Notes: generated from the sequence alone by a model not told the origin. DNA of 64,000 nt from Phytophthora quininea (GCA_011947345.1 JAAVTG010000666.1:1-64000), one strand, 5' to 3'. Positions 22,735-34,024 are shown, counted from the first letter of the stretch. Translations and numbers: made by a program.

Positions 22735-23484
22735 ATGGCTCGCATCCTCTCGCTGCTCTGCGCCGTCGTCGCCGCCACCGCCTCCATCTCGTCCGCCTGG
22801 CCCACCAGCAAGGGCACGGTGCGCTACAAGGGCGTCCAGATCATCAAGAAGGGCCAGACCTTCGACGGCGGCATGAAGACGTACGAGCGCTCCGATATCA
22901 CGTGCAAGGGCCAGTCGGAGGGCGACTGGAAGGACGCCGTCTTCAAACTCGAGGCCGGCGCCAAGCTCAAGAACGTCATCATCGGCAAGAACCAGCGCGA
23001 GGGCGTCCACTGCGACGACAACGACTGCACCGTCGAGAACGTCTGGTGGGACGACGTGTGCGAGGACGCGCTGAGCATCAAGGGCGGCAACAAGAACAGC
23101 GTCACCAACGTGCTGGCGTGCGGCGCCCGCAACGCCGACGACAAGATCATCCAGCACAACGGCCAGGGCCACGTCAACATCAATGGCTTCTACGCCGAGA
23201 ACTTCGGCAAGCTCTACCGCTCGTGCGGCACCTGCGGCAACATCAAGCGCACCGTGTCGCTCAACCACGTGTGGGGCTACAACCCCAAGGTGTCGCTCGT
23301 GACCGTCAACTCGAACAACGGCGACGTCGCCACCTTCACGGACGACATCCACGTGCACTCGAGCAAGGGTGCGGCGGCCGTGTGCCAGACCACGAGCTCC
23401 ACGAACGGCAAGGAGCCCAAGGTCACCAGCAAGGGCGTGTCCAAGAACTGCGTCTTCAACCAGAACAAGATCGACTTTTACTAA
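22735..23484 (+). CDS. PL3 pectate lyase, right copy
   Basis: Second intact copy of the 249-residue PL3 pectate lyase, identical in protein sequence to 20902-21651. Signal peptide, beta-helix motifs ('NVWWDDVCEDAL', 'QHNGQGHVNI', 'LYRSCGTCG') and the 'NKIDFY' C-terminus are all present. It reads away from its twin across the 977-bp spacer. The upstream promoter beyond the initiator differs from the left copy, so the two may be expressed differently although the enzymes are the same. Confidence 0.95.
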   Translation: MARILSLLCAVVAATASISSAWPTSKGTVRYKGVQIIKKGQTFDGGMKTYERSDITCKGQSEGDWKDAVFKLEAGAKLKNVIIGKNQREGVHCDDNDCTVENVWWDDVCEDALSIKGGNKNSVTNVLACGARNADDKIIQHNGQGHVNINGFYAENFGKLYRSCGTCGNIKRTVSLNHVWGYNPKVSLVTVNSNNGDVATFTDDIHVHSSKGAAAVCQTTSSTNGKEPKVTSKGVSKNCVFNQNKIDFY

Positions 23485-23663
23485 AAGATCCCAACCACGT
23501 GACGTGACAGTAGAAAAGCGAACTAGATGTTGTTGACAGGGAAGTTTTGTAGATGCCTCTGGCCCACGGGAGGCCCTCGAACGATTATTGCTGCATGGGA
23601 AAGAGTGTGGTTCTTTAAGATCTCTCGCTCTCTTGTCGCTTCTTGTGCTTCGTTTGAAGGACA

Positions 23664-24478
23664 CTACGGATCCCACATGGAGGTGGTCTCTGTAGTGACG
23701 ACGGCCACAGTATCCGCGGGCATTGTAAGTCGACGCGAACTTGAGATTGCTCTCGAAGGAGGCGTCGTTGAATGGCACAGCGGTGTGTAAGCCAACGTCC
23801 GTCGTCTTGAGTGCCGCGCGGGCCTCATCCGTCATCCGCTGGTCCTCATCATGAGGTCCTGGAACTCGCCGCTCTCGGCGGAAGGTGCAACAAAGTGATA
23901 CCCAGCCCCGGGGTACGCCTTGTACGCCATCTTCGCAGTGGAGCCGTCGATGTGGGCCCTCTCAACGGGTCGGCTCTGGATGTACTTGTTCCTGCCTTTC
24001 GCTAGCTGTGTCGACGTGGCTAGGACAGTAGGCGTCTCCAACGCCAGGTCGTCCAGCCACACAACCGCACTCAACCACCGGTGTCGAACACCCATCTTGA
24101 AAAGAAGATCCCTGGCCACATCATTGGGGAAGTACCAGGCGTACATGATGGCCCACTTGCCTTCGTACAGCATGGAGCGACTGTAGACTTGTGACCCCAA
24201 CGCGGAGCCCTCGCAGTCGCCGTCACGCGTCCCGCTTCCTTCAATCCGGCACTGGTTTCGCCGGCAGCGTTCACGGCGGGGTGCGGGTGGCAGCCGTCCT
24301 CGATGAAAAGGGAAGGCTTGAACCTCACGGCAGCCTTCTCGGCGTCGGTGACCGGTTCCGGTTGAGGAAATGGCTGCACCTTGTCGTGGTCGATCGACGC
24401 AGCTCGGACGGTGGCGAGAGCTGAAGTCGCGAGTACGATTAACAGGAGAAGCTTCATCGTGGTAGTGCTGGTTTTCAT
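23664..24478 (-). pseudogene. NLP (NPP1-type) copy, right arm, frame broken
   Basis: Inverted partner of the NLP copy at 19902-20719, about 98% similar. The signal peptide and the conserved '[17 protein letters not shown]' part share one frame here. The frame then breaks at about residue 70 and again before the C-terminal part, whose last residues lie in a third frame ending at 23664-23666. The breaks are partly at different places from those of the left copy. The central heptapeptide of the family is altered in the same way in both copies, so even with an open frame the product may lack the usual activity. Either an old pseudogene pair or a degenerate NLP with added sequence errors. Confidence 0.75.
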
Positions 24479-24680
24479 CCCTGCTAGGGCACACCCCACA
24501 ATCCTTCGGCCGTGTAATGCGCACCGAGATTGCAAATGGAGAACGAGTCTCAAATCGCTATGTGGTTACGTAGCATGTTTGACTAGATGGAGGCGACTTG
24601 CGTGGCAATGAAGGCATCTCCTTAATCCACCTTTAGTCGTTGTTGTGAAATACATGCTTAGCCTCCTACGCCTCTTACGC

Positions 24681-26490
24681 CTATGCTGCTTCCTTTTTGA
24701 AGGAGAAGAACTGCGAGGCGGGAGGTAAATGTCGCGGTGGCGTCCGTACTTGATCTCCCAAAACGTAAAGCCCACCGCGGAGGCAAACACCGCAGCCAGA
24801 GAGAACACCACAAGGGCCTCGAATTGACTTGGGTCGGAAAACACGACGCCCGCAAGTAAAATGAGGATGAAGAAGAACTGGTACGTGGCCGTCTGCATCG
24901 AGTTGATGGCTCCTCGCTGGCTGGGAGCGATCCACTCCTGCATGATCTGCGTCTCCGCCAGGTCGGTACTCCAGAGCCACGCGCGAGAGACTACCACACA
25001 GGTCAGCATCACGTAGTCCGAGACAACCGACTCGCCCGTGAGTAGGAAGGCCAACACCACCGGCGCTAGGCACAGCCAAAAGACCCACACGCTCAGCACA
25101 GCCACACGCTCGACACGCTTCAAGGTGCTCCTCAAGCAAGGGAAGATGGCAGTGCCCACGAGTCCCGTCAGAGCTCCAGCACCTCGACTCGCGCCCAGCA
25201 GCGCGTTCGACACACCCCGCCACTTGAGGTAGGCAGTGTTGAGAGCACCGCCACTCAGAATGGTCATGTACAGCGCGCAGAACGAGAAGCTCACGAGGAA
25301 CACCGGGTGCTTGGCGTACATGCCCCACATCTTGAACGTATCGCGCCGTCGCGCCCATTCCTGCGGTGCTCGACGTGGGCGACGCCACCTTCTCGTCCTT
25401 GGTGTCGACCTTCTCCTCCTCTTTACTCGCACGCACAGCTAGCTCCGGTACGAGGTGGTAAATGTCGTGCGTCATGCAGTACTCGAGCGGCGTGGAGATC
25501 AAATTCCAGAGACCGACGACCGCTGCGCCGATCATGGCGCGCGTCGTGGCGTCAGAGCCCGCAAAGTCGACGATAAAACCGAAAGCCATCGGTCCGAGGA
25601 TGTTGCAGCTCAAGTCGATGCGTCGGATGGTCGTGTTGAGCTTGGCGAGCGCCGCCGAGTCGTCTGGACCGGCGATCACCACGACCCAGTCGCGCTCGAT
25701 GCCGAGCGTCTGCGCGTCGTTGAGCACTTGGCCCACGCCACCGCAGACCAGCGTGCCGAGGAACAGCAGCGACAGCGACCACGTCCACTCGGGCTTATGC
25801 ACACCGTCGGCGTTGGTCACCAGCAGGATGAGCACGAGGATAACCGAGTTGAGCACGATCATAAAGTTCTCGAGCACGATGGCGTACTTCATGGCCGTCC
25901 ACCGGTTCCACAGGTCGAGGTGGTGGCCCACCGTGGGGATCATGAAGATGCACACGACGTACATGGCCAGCGAGAAGGCGGCGCTGGGCAGCAGCGTGTC
26001 CACGAAGATATCCATGAACAGGATGGGCACGGCAAAGCCCCACATGCGGTCGCCCCAGGCAGACAGGAGGCAGCTGCCGTAGAGATAGGCGACCACACGT
26101 CTCGGTCGCTTGGTTGCTGCGTCTCCGGAGCTTCTGCGAAGGCATACAAGGTCAGATCATTTGTTGCCAAAACGTGGTGGGGAGTTGTCAACTCACAGCA
26201 GTGGCTGCTGCTCTCCAGAGGCGTCGCGGGCGTCCAGCCAGGCCGTCAAGAGGCAGAAGCCGATGGGAACCAGCGTCACGCTGCTCAGGATGAGCGTCAC
26301 CATGTTGGCGGGCGGGGATAGCACGCAGGCGTCGTCCAGACCCCAAGCGCACGCTGCAGAAGACGGTGGAGCCACATCCAGTTAGATAGTGAGGTGGGAG
26401 CACGCAGATGAGCGACGTACCGGCACTGTCGACGGCCAGCATGGCGCTGGCGAGACCCATGACGAGGCAGACCAATACGGTGAACTCCAT
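24681..26490 (-). CDS. ferroportin (SLC40) iron exporter
   Basis: Three exons: 26421-26490, 26197-26353 and about 24681-26133; both introns have GTACGT/GTGAGT donors and keep the frame. The body starts 'SCLLSAWGDRMWGFAVP', the classic ferroportin first helix, and continues with 'TTIRRIDLSCNILGPMAFGF' and, after a frame change near 25345, 'RDTFKMWGMYAKHPVFLVSF' and 'SRAWLWSTDLAETQIMQEW'. It should export Fe2+ across the plasma or vacuolar membrane with 12 helices. The spliced 5' exons add a leader with two extra hydrophobic segments ('VLVCLVMGLASAMLAV', 'MVTLILSSVTLVPIGFCLL'), unusual for the family. The 25345 change could reflect two missing bases in a CG run. The C-terminal end is uncertain because the frame changes again near 24730. 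Confidence 0.88.
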
Positions 26491-27121
26491 GTTTCTTATT
26501 ATGCAAGATCGAAAGTGAAGTCTGTTGGGGCCCCGCGGGATGTGAATTTTACTGGTCCGCAGACGTTGAAGCATCATTTAGAGCTCAGGAAAACGGCTCG
26601 TACAGTCGAGAAAACAAGAGATCTGCCTGCGTGGATCAAAGTCGATGTTTCCTGCTGCAGGTGCCCGTATTGTTGACCTGCTGAATGAGTGAGAATGACG
26701 TTTAACTCCTAGGGCGATTTGTCAGCGAATACATGTTGCCTCCTCCAACTGTCATGGAGAAGACGTTCCACACACCGCGTCGTTCCTCCACGTCCCTGTT
26801 CCCAGTGCTTGATTGGAGGCGGATGTACTGCACTGCACTGCACCTACAGCCCCAGCTCCGATTCACAACGCATATTTCCCAGTCCGACAACCGTAAGGGG
26901 TTCCTTACCTTTTGTCCTTGTTCTGCGAGCACGAATATCTACGAAGATGAGTAAAACGCGTGGATCAAACCAATACTTGCTGGTGCGGGCATTTACGTCC
27001 GACCTGGTCGAGCGGATCGTCACCAGTGAGGCACCGCCAAGTAATCCCAAGCACTACGGACAAGGCAGATCAAATAAACTTGTCCTCGAGAAATGACATC
27101 GAGGATCCGCATCGTATTTCG
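26491..27121. other. 631-bp intergenic stretch, no gene recognised
   Basis: Lies upstream of ferroportin and downstream of OGG1, so it holds the ferroportin promoter and the OGG1 3' end. The plus-strand frame 26719-27096 has no recognisable motif. A TGCACTGCACTGCACC triplet repeat occurs near 26828. Confidence 0.5.
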
Positions 27122-28420
27122 TCACACCGGGGTCTTGGTCTTGTCCCTATTGGAGCTGGTCCGTTTGCGCTTTTTCACTTCGTCCGAGGCTTTGAAGGCG
27201 GACAGGTCTCCTGCGAACAAAATGCTGTGGGCCCAACCGGCTTGCGGCGAAAAGCGCGTCCGGAACAGATCTCCCACCGACAGATACACGCTCGGCGTGA
27301 TGCTTTTCTTGTCGCTGAAACTCGCGTCGAACTCCCGACAGGCAATCTGCCACACGTGCGTGTCCACAGGGATGGCCTCCATTTTGCCCAGCGAAAAGAG
27401 CGCCACGCAGTCGGCCACTTTGCGTCCAACGCCCGCGAACATCATCAACTCGTCTTGGTAGCCGTGATACGATGAGGTCTGCTCCTCTTTGACTTTACCT
27501 CGTTTCACTTTCTTTGGCTTCGGTTGCACACTTTCCCCGTCGCGAATTTTGTGCAGGTAGGACTCTCCACCCAACTCTTGCAACTGCTTGGCGGTCTTGA
27601 CGACAAAAGCTGCTCGGTATCCAAAGCCCAGAGCTCGTAATTGTTCTTCTTCGCACGTGGCAACCAGCGTCTTGATAGAAGGGAACGCGTAAAAGCAGTT
27701 TTGGGGTTCTCGCGGTCGTCAGCTCCATTCTGGTAAAGCAAATCACCGTACGTGGCCTTGAGGCTGTTGACCATTGCTTGAATACGGGATATGTTGTTGT
27801 TCGACGAGCAGATGAAGGAGAACAAACACTCTACTGGGTCCTGTCGAATAATCCGCAAGCCTCTCAGTCTTGAAATGATGTTGGTCATGCGGTCCGCAGG
27901 CTTCGTCCAGCGCTCGTACAAGGGCTCCACATCTACCTAATCAAAGGAAAAGTTAGCTCCTTGTTGAAGACTACAGTACCACCCCCACTCAAGCCCGCAT
28001 TACATCTAGGCGGAAGTAGTGAGATAATTCATCCACGGCCTGCTTGTACGACACTACAAAAGGAATGAAGTTAGCGGTGGGATCTTGCGACTGTGGCCGT
28101 CGGTTCTTACAGTCCGGCGGATGTAAGCAGCGGAATTGCACCGCCTCGTTGTGTTCTCTCAGAGCGAACACTCTGCGGCCGACAACGCCCAGCCAAGTTT
28201 GTGTCTCCGTCGGGTGCCTCCTCCACGAGAACACTTGGCCCGACTCGAGCGTCAAGGCGCAAGACAATTCGCGAGTGCTGCAGAGCGACCTCCACCCGTC
28301 GGAGTCGACAACCGCCGCAGTTGAGGACGAGATTTCTCTGGGGAATGCAGCGACGGTCGGTCGGGTCTTGGTCGCGTCGAGTTTCACACTTCCCGCCGCT
28401 AGCCGCGCCGAGCGCCGCAT
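27122..28420 (-). CDS. OGG1: 8-oxoguanine DNA glycosylase OGG1
   Basis: Base-excision repair enzyme that removes 8-oxoguanine and nicks the strand. Exons 28111-28420, 28004-28053 and 27122-27936 join in frame. The N-terminal OGG domain has 'ALTLESGQVFSWRR' and 'TWLGVVGRRVF'. The HhH-GPD part has 'DPVECLFSFICSSNNNISRI' and 'FAGVGRKVADCVALFSLG', containing the catalytic Lys, then 'IPVDTHVWQIA' with the catalytic Asp. One T is missing in a run at 27691-27694 (plus-strand A's), between 'KTAF' and 'YAFPSIKTLV'. The C-terminal tail is basic ('KKRKRTSSNRDKTKT'), a likely nuclear signal. A Lys-rich insert ('PKPKKVKRGKVKEE') sits before the HhH motif. In an essential repair gene the break is most easily a sequence error. 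Confidence 0.93.
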
Positions 28421-28480
28421 CTTCGAGATTAGGAGTTCTTTTTGGACAGCCAGGATGGCTACATTTGAGCTCGGAGAAGC

Positions 28481-28942
28481 ATGTCAATGTGGCCTGCCAG
28501 ATATGCCGCTGATTCCACTGCTACAACCTCCAGTTCTTCAGACGACATCAACAGCACCCTTCCCAATCGTCAATGCAGCTTTTGCATCCTAGTTTCCCAT
28601 GGTCTCCGCTGGCGTTCATGTAGCCATCTCAATTCACTAGCAAAAGCCAGTACACAACCGCCACAATCAACTTCGTCCAGCTCACCTTCGGCTAATGGCG
28701 TCCCCGGCACCTGCACCGCGCTAACGCACACGGGCTCTCGCTGTACAGCTGCAGCTACAGATGCAGCCACAGGACACTGCGCCCACCACGCGCGGATGGC
28801 TCGCGTCATGGCGCTGGCCCCCAAGTCTCAAGCTTCCAAGCCGTCTCCGTTTCCGTCTCCACAGTCGTCTGCGTCTCCCCCAGTCTCCTCCCTTCTTCGT
28901 CTCGATCTTCATCCTCTTCGTCAATGGACTTCTCGCCCATGA
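28481..28942 (+). other. Cys/His-rich ORF, possible 5' part of myotubularin gene
   Basis: Open frame of 153 codons overlapping the myotubularin start in another frame. It contains 'CTALTHTGSRCT', then 'GHCAHHARM', a C..C..C..H pattern like small zinc-binding motifs. A frame change at the C run 28877-28881 would fuse it to the myotubularin frame through a Ser-rich linker. It could be an N-terminal extension of the phosphatase, or a separate small gene. Confidence 0.35.
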
Positions 28943-31117
28943 GCGAGCTCTCTAGCAGCTCTCTACTGCCAGGAGAGACGGTGGTGACGACGGTCGGCTG
29001 CTCCTTCGTCTTCCCAGGAGCTCTCAGTCTGCCGGACATCCCCGGAACGCTCGCCATCACGTCGTTCAGACTCAAGTTCGACCCGCAGAGCTCGTCGTTA
29101 AGAGGACTTGGAGGATTCCACAGACTGCTGGACGTGGCACTGAAAGGGATGCCAAGAGCGGCGGTGGCCAGACTCAGTTATCCACAGGCAACGGCGTCGG
29201 CGAGCAGGTCCTTGGCTAACGGCAACGGATTGACGCCAACTCGACTGGTGATCAAGTTCAAGGACTTGCGGTCCTGGACGTTGGGCGGAGATGTCAACAG
29301 GTTGCTGCCAGTACTGAATCGATACGCGTACGTGGATTCGCCCTTGAGTTTGTTTGCGTTCACGTCGATGGGGGCGACCACGGAGGACCTGGAGGGGCAT
29401 GCGCTATACGATCTGTACGAAGACTTTGGTCGGATGGGAGTAGCATTGAGGGACGGTAGCAGCGCGTACCGAGTGACGGACCTGAATGCAGGTTTTTCCA
29501 TGTGTCCGACGTATCCTCGACAGCTCGTGGTACCGGCTGCTGCGAGCGACTCGGAGGTCGGCGCCGTGGCGTCGTTCCGGTCGAAGGGGAGGTTGCCGAT
29601 CTGCAGCTACGTGCACGCTCGCAATGGCGCTGCTCTGTGGCGTTGTGCACAACCCAAGCGCGGCATTTTGCACGCACAGAACTCGTCCGACGACCATTAC
29701 CTGCTTCATATCGCGCAGGCTTCCTCCGGCTCAACGTCAATGTATTCCGCGGCTCCCACGCGCAAGATTTGGATCGCAGACTGCCGACCCGAGCTCAACG
29801 CGCGAGTGAATAATCTAACGGGGGCGGCACTGAGAGCGGGAATCTTGCTCACGCGCGTGTGACTTTCCTTAACATTGGCAACATCCACGCCATGCGCGAG
29901 AGTATTGAAGCGGTGCGAGCACTTGGAGGATTCACTGCCCCGACCAGCAACACCGACTCGATGGATCTCTCATGGGGAACTCGCGTGGAGGACACAAAAT
30001 GGCTGTCGCATGTGCGTCGCGTGCTGAGCGGCGCTCTTCAGGTTGCTCGGGCTCTCGAAGCACAAGCCACGACCGTCGTCGTGCACTGCAGCGATGGTTG
30101 GGATCGTACAGGCCAGCTGTGTGGTCTCGCCCAGCTCCTCGTGGACTCGCACTATCGCACTCGACGGGGCTTTCTCGAAGTCATTGAGAAGGAATGGGTG
30201 CGCCCAGGACACAAGTTCCAGGACCGGGTGGCTCCTGGAAAGGCTGAAGATGATGACGACCAGCAAGCTCCTATATTCCTGCAGTTCCTTGACTGCGTTT
30301 GGCAACTCATACGCATGTTCCCCACTTACTTTGAATTTAACGAGCGCATGTTGGAGGCGATTGCGGACGCGCTGTTCTCGGGCAGATACGGCACTTTCCT
30401 GGGCAATTGTGAGCGTGAACGCACGTCGTGGAGTGTCCGTGAACGCACACCTTCGCTTTATGCGCATTTGCTGCGCGAGGATCGTTTCGTGAACCCTTTC
30501 TATCGAGCCAGCAACACAGGCGCGATCCTGCCCGATTCGACTGCAGTTCTGCGCCAAGTGACGTTATGGACGTCCTATTACTTCCGGGGTTCTCCATTCC
30601 CGGCCTCACCAGTAGGCAATCCTACTCCACCGATGTATGCAGCAAATGAATCGGAAGACGAGAACGTGACGGCTAGCACTGGGCAAGAAGACCTTGAAGT
30701 TGCGATGGCAGTAGCGCTACGTCGAATTCGGATTCTGGAAGACGAACTGCGTGTTGCTACTGCAAAGCCTGCTCCCCTCCAAAGCCGACGCCGCTTTCGT
30801 ATCCGCCTCTGTATTCATCTGCCTCACAAGAGGATTTGAATGCCGTCAAGCAGCAAATACCGAAGTCAAACTACCAGCAGAGCAGCAGTACAAATGGATA
30901 TCGCCATTCCAGTAGCAGTAGCAGCAGCAACCTGTCTACATCAACTTCCGACTGCGACAGCGGTTTGTTTGGAGGACCTATGGCACCCGTACAACCCCTG
31001 CCAGTAGCACCAGCAGCCCCAATAGCACTGGCTTCGTCCTGGACATGCAGCCTGTGCACCAAGACGAATGTAGCAGAAGCTCTGCAGTGTGTCGTGTGCG
31101 GCCGAACCCCTCGGTAG
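28924..31117 (+). CDS. myotubularin-type lipid phosphatase with RanBP2 zinc finger
   Basis: Phosphoinositide 3-phosphatase of the myotubularin family, acting on PI3P and PI(3,5)P2 of endosomes. There is a GRAM/PH-like start ('GALSLPDIPGTLAITSFRLK'), the myotubularin core ('FTSMGATTEDLEGHALYDLY', 'RFPVCSY'-like 'RLPICSYVH', 'MRESIEAVRAL'), and the active site 'HCSDGWDRT' with Cys and Arg intact. The C-terminal part has a coiled stretch and a RanBP2-type finger 'WTCSLCTKTN', 'LQCVVCG' (CX2C-X3-N-X6-CX2C). One base is missing at the G run 29820-29824 and another at the C run 30774-30777; with these the protein is continuous. The start is the ATG at 28924; an upstream extension is possible. Confidence 0.92.
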
Positions 31118-31156
31118 ATTGCCATTAGATGAATTTCTACAGTCTACACTGGTTGC

Positions 31157-33763
31157 CTAAATATGATGGACAGCCTCTAGAGCTTCGTCTACGAGCTGTT
31201 GCTTGTGCATGCGCTTGACGCAGTCCTGCAGCACGTAATGCACCTTGTCTGGGAAGTGGTCGTCCAGCATCGTTCGCCCGATGCGAATCTTGCTGAATTG
31301 CCCCTCGGCAGCCCACGCGAAGCGATAGTTGCTGCGTGCCGTGCAGCAGATGCCCCCACCTCCTGGTCGGCAACACACCCAGCACCCGGCAGCTCCTTGG
31401 CGCGCACCACGCGCTTGAGATGAATCACGCGACCTGGAATCGACAGTTCGTGGATAGGCTCCGACTCTTGAATGCGCTGCAGCATCGTGCGGTAGTTCGA
31501 CAGGTGTGCAATGAACGGAGACCGCACTCGTGCGTTGTCTCCATCATCGTCGAAAGCGGAGTGTTCGTCGTGACTTCTGTGCAGTAGCTCATCCGGATGA
31601 CGCCAAGCGATCACTTGGCGTAGAATTGCAGCTTTGTTTACTTTGCTTCTCCCGATCAGGTCGAGAACGTGGTCGCGCAAGTCCTCGGCCGAAGTGAGCG
31701 ACGACCTGGCAATGATGTCGTCGCCTACTACAACCGAGTCCGTGAAAGCTGCGCACCGTTTGGCAAGACCAGGAGACATGGTACAGCCTGGAGGGCTGAA
31801 AGCGAAACAACGGAGATGAGGGTATTTGGGTCGTAGCAACACGGACAACAGCACGGCTGTGCCTGCCCCAAGCGAGTGACCTGTCAGAGCGAGACCGTAG
31901 TCGTGATAAGCACCGCGCTCGCACACATTGACGGCATCCGCGGCAATCGATGACGTCGACTTCTCGTCGAACAGCATGTCAAGAATACCAAGACGGATGA
32001 TCTCCAAGTAGACCGACTCAGCGCAAGTCAGGAAGCCTTGGTGGGCAAATTCGCCACGGCAATCGCAGCCCCAGCGATCCGCCACCTCGTCCATAGACAT
32101 CCCATAGGCAATGGCATCAGTGAGGCAGTCTTCAAGCGATAACGTGCCGCGGATTGCGATAACGACTTCGCGGCGCTCGTGGTCCAGCATAACTGCAAAA
32201 GCTGGTTGGTAAACCGAGTTGTGGAAACTCGCGTATACGATGTCGTCGTTGCGAACCTTCGTCTCGAGTTGCAGTGCCGTCTGGCCCAAGTGGAACCAGT
32301 TATCACCATGCACCCATCGCAGCTTGCGACGCAGACAGGAGAAAGCGAGTCTAAAGGTTCCGCTCCACGGGTGCGACCACACGTACAGCATCCAGCCGTA
32401 GATGCCGATCGCATACTTGGAAAAGTGCGCCAGCTCTTTCAAATGCTTCGTCAGTTCCATGTCTTCAAGGTGCGGATCCGTCGGATGGTAGTAGAATGGC
32501 TTTGTGGATTTCCCAAATCTGCCGTCTTCCTTCTTCATTTGCTGTCGCTCCTTCGACTCAGACGAGATATCGATCGAAATGAAGCGACTCGACTCGTCGC
32601 CGTCCACCGTCGACCGCTGCGAAGACGCAGATGTGAGTGATCTGCCACTCGTCGACGTGGAGGAGTCGGCTTTTGGGAGCCAGATCGTGTAGGCGACAAA
32701 CTCCGCGTGCTAGCTCGAATTCGTGCGCGCAGTTTGCCCAGAGTTTCTTCGTCTTCGTCTCCTTCGCGGTGTGGAGACGTCGCAATGACTTCATGGTGGT
32801 CTTCGTAGGCTTGGACAGCTGCCAGCAGTACGAACCCGGCGACGATATCCGAGATAACGAGGTCCGGACTGCCGTAGAATAGGCGGGAAAACACTTTGGC
32901 CACCACCGACATGCTGTCGTGCCGTGTCCCCGCGCCACCGAACAAGTTGCACGTGAAGCACCGCAGACACATGCAGCACCTCGTGCACCTCTGCTTCCAC
33001 AGCCGTTGACTGTGCGGCACGTACACGTCCGAACTGGGGACTGCTCTCTCCGCATCTACACATTGAAATAAGAAAAAACACTGAGTGAATCCCTTTTGCT
33101 CTTCCTCCCCAGTAGACGTACCATCCAACAAGGACTGACGTTCAGAATCAACAGCGTTACCGTAAGCGTCCAACGCCACACTCACAGGAGGCTTCTCCTG
33201 GTCAATTGCCTCCTCCACCTGCTGATCGCCCATGACGCACAGCCCCAGCGAGAAGGTGAAGCTCACTTCTGCCACCAAAAAGCCGCCAACCACCTACAAG
33301 ATCATTTGGTGTCAACAACCTCTCCCAGTCAACATGATGAATAGGACTATTTTGTACCAGCACAAAGCGCGCGTCTGGAAGGCACATGTCTCGGTAGTAC
33401 CAGCAGCAGACGCCGGCCACGCCGTACACGAAGAGCAGGACGCTCCAGAGCGTGTGCACCTGCAGCATCCTCGGCATGAGCACGCGTCGCTCGTGGTCCA
33501 CGATGGTCCCTTTGGCCGACACGTGCATGATCATGAGGTAGATGCAGCCGCGGAAGAAGAAGAGCGGCGCTGCCCCAGCGTGTACCAGAAGGGAGGCCCG
33601 AGTCGTCCAGCGACGTGGACGAGCAGCGCCGCCACAGACACGCGTAGAGCACGCAGAGCAGCAGCAGCGGCAGCTGATACAGCAGCAGGAACAGCGCGGG
33701 GCAGTACAGGTCGTCGCTGCCCACGACGCGGCTGCGGCGCCCGAACACCTCGAGCGCCGGCAT
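31157..33763 (-). CDS. sn1-specific diacylglycerol lipase (class 3 lipase)
   Basis: Membrane lipase like animal DAGL. It starts 'MPALEVFGRRSRVVGSDDLY', very like the DAGL N-terminus, with several hydrophobic segments ('LFLLLYQLPLLLLCVLYACL', 'LWSVLLFVYGVAGVCCWYY'). A Cys-rich segment follows and then 'GSPDLVISDIVAGFVLL', also typical of DAGL. The alpha/beta hydrolase has 'VIAIRGTLSLEDCLTD', the nucleophile elbow 'LTGHSLGAGTA' and 'SVVVGDDIIAR' with the acid. The catalytic His is probably in 'MLDDHFPDKVHY' near the C-terminus. The frame changes near 33590, 33290, 32600 and 31370, so the coding sequence is a patchwork of four open frames; most changes are one or two bases. It should release 2-acylglycerol from diacylglycerol. 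Confidence 0.88.
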
Positions 33764-34024
33764 GACTTGGCAGCGCGACTCGGTGGCCTCGCAGCGCGAC
33801 TCAGAATGTCGCGCGGTACTACAAATAAGTCACTCTGCTTCGCGATAACGGATTTGAGAGGGGTAACAAGAGCAACACGGAGGACAACATGGACTACACG
33901 TCGTTCTTGCCTAGAGGTGGAGGGCGTAGTAACTTAGCATTTAAACAACAATTATAAGACGACACTAAATACTGCGGCAGCAGCGAGGACTTCCTCGCCA
34001 ACGTGCGCGGTTTGCTCGAGCTGT

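Larger units (their letters stand above)
22682..25298 (-). repeat. right arm of 2.6-kb inverted repeat
   Basis: Inverted partner of 19081-21704. It carries a PL3 gene on the plus strand, and an NLP copy and the 3' half of the complete ferroportin gene on the minus strand. Because ferroportin continues intact beyond 25298, this arm is probably the original and the left arm the copy. The spacer between the arms is 977 bp. Confidence 0.93.

Noticed and set aside
22684..23835. 383-codon open frame antisense to the right PL3 gene
   Set aside because: It arises from the very GC-rich third positions of the PL3 gene. Its own sequence is Ala/Leu/Val/Asp-biased with no motif, and the mirror frame appears in the left arm.
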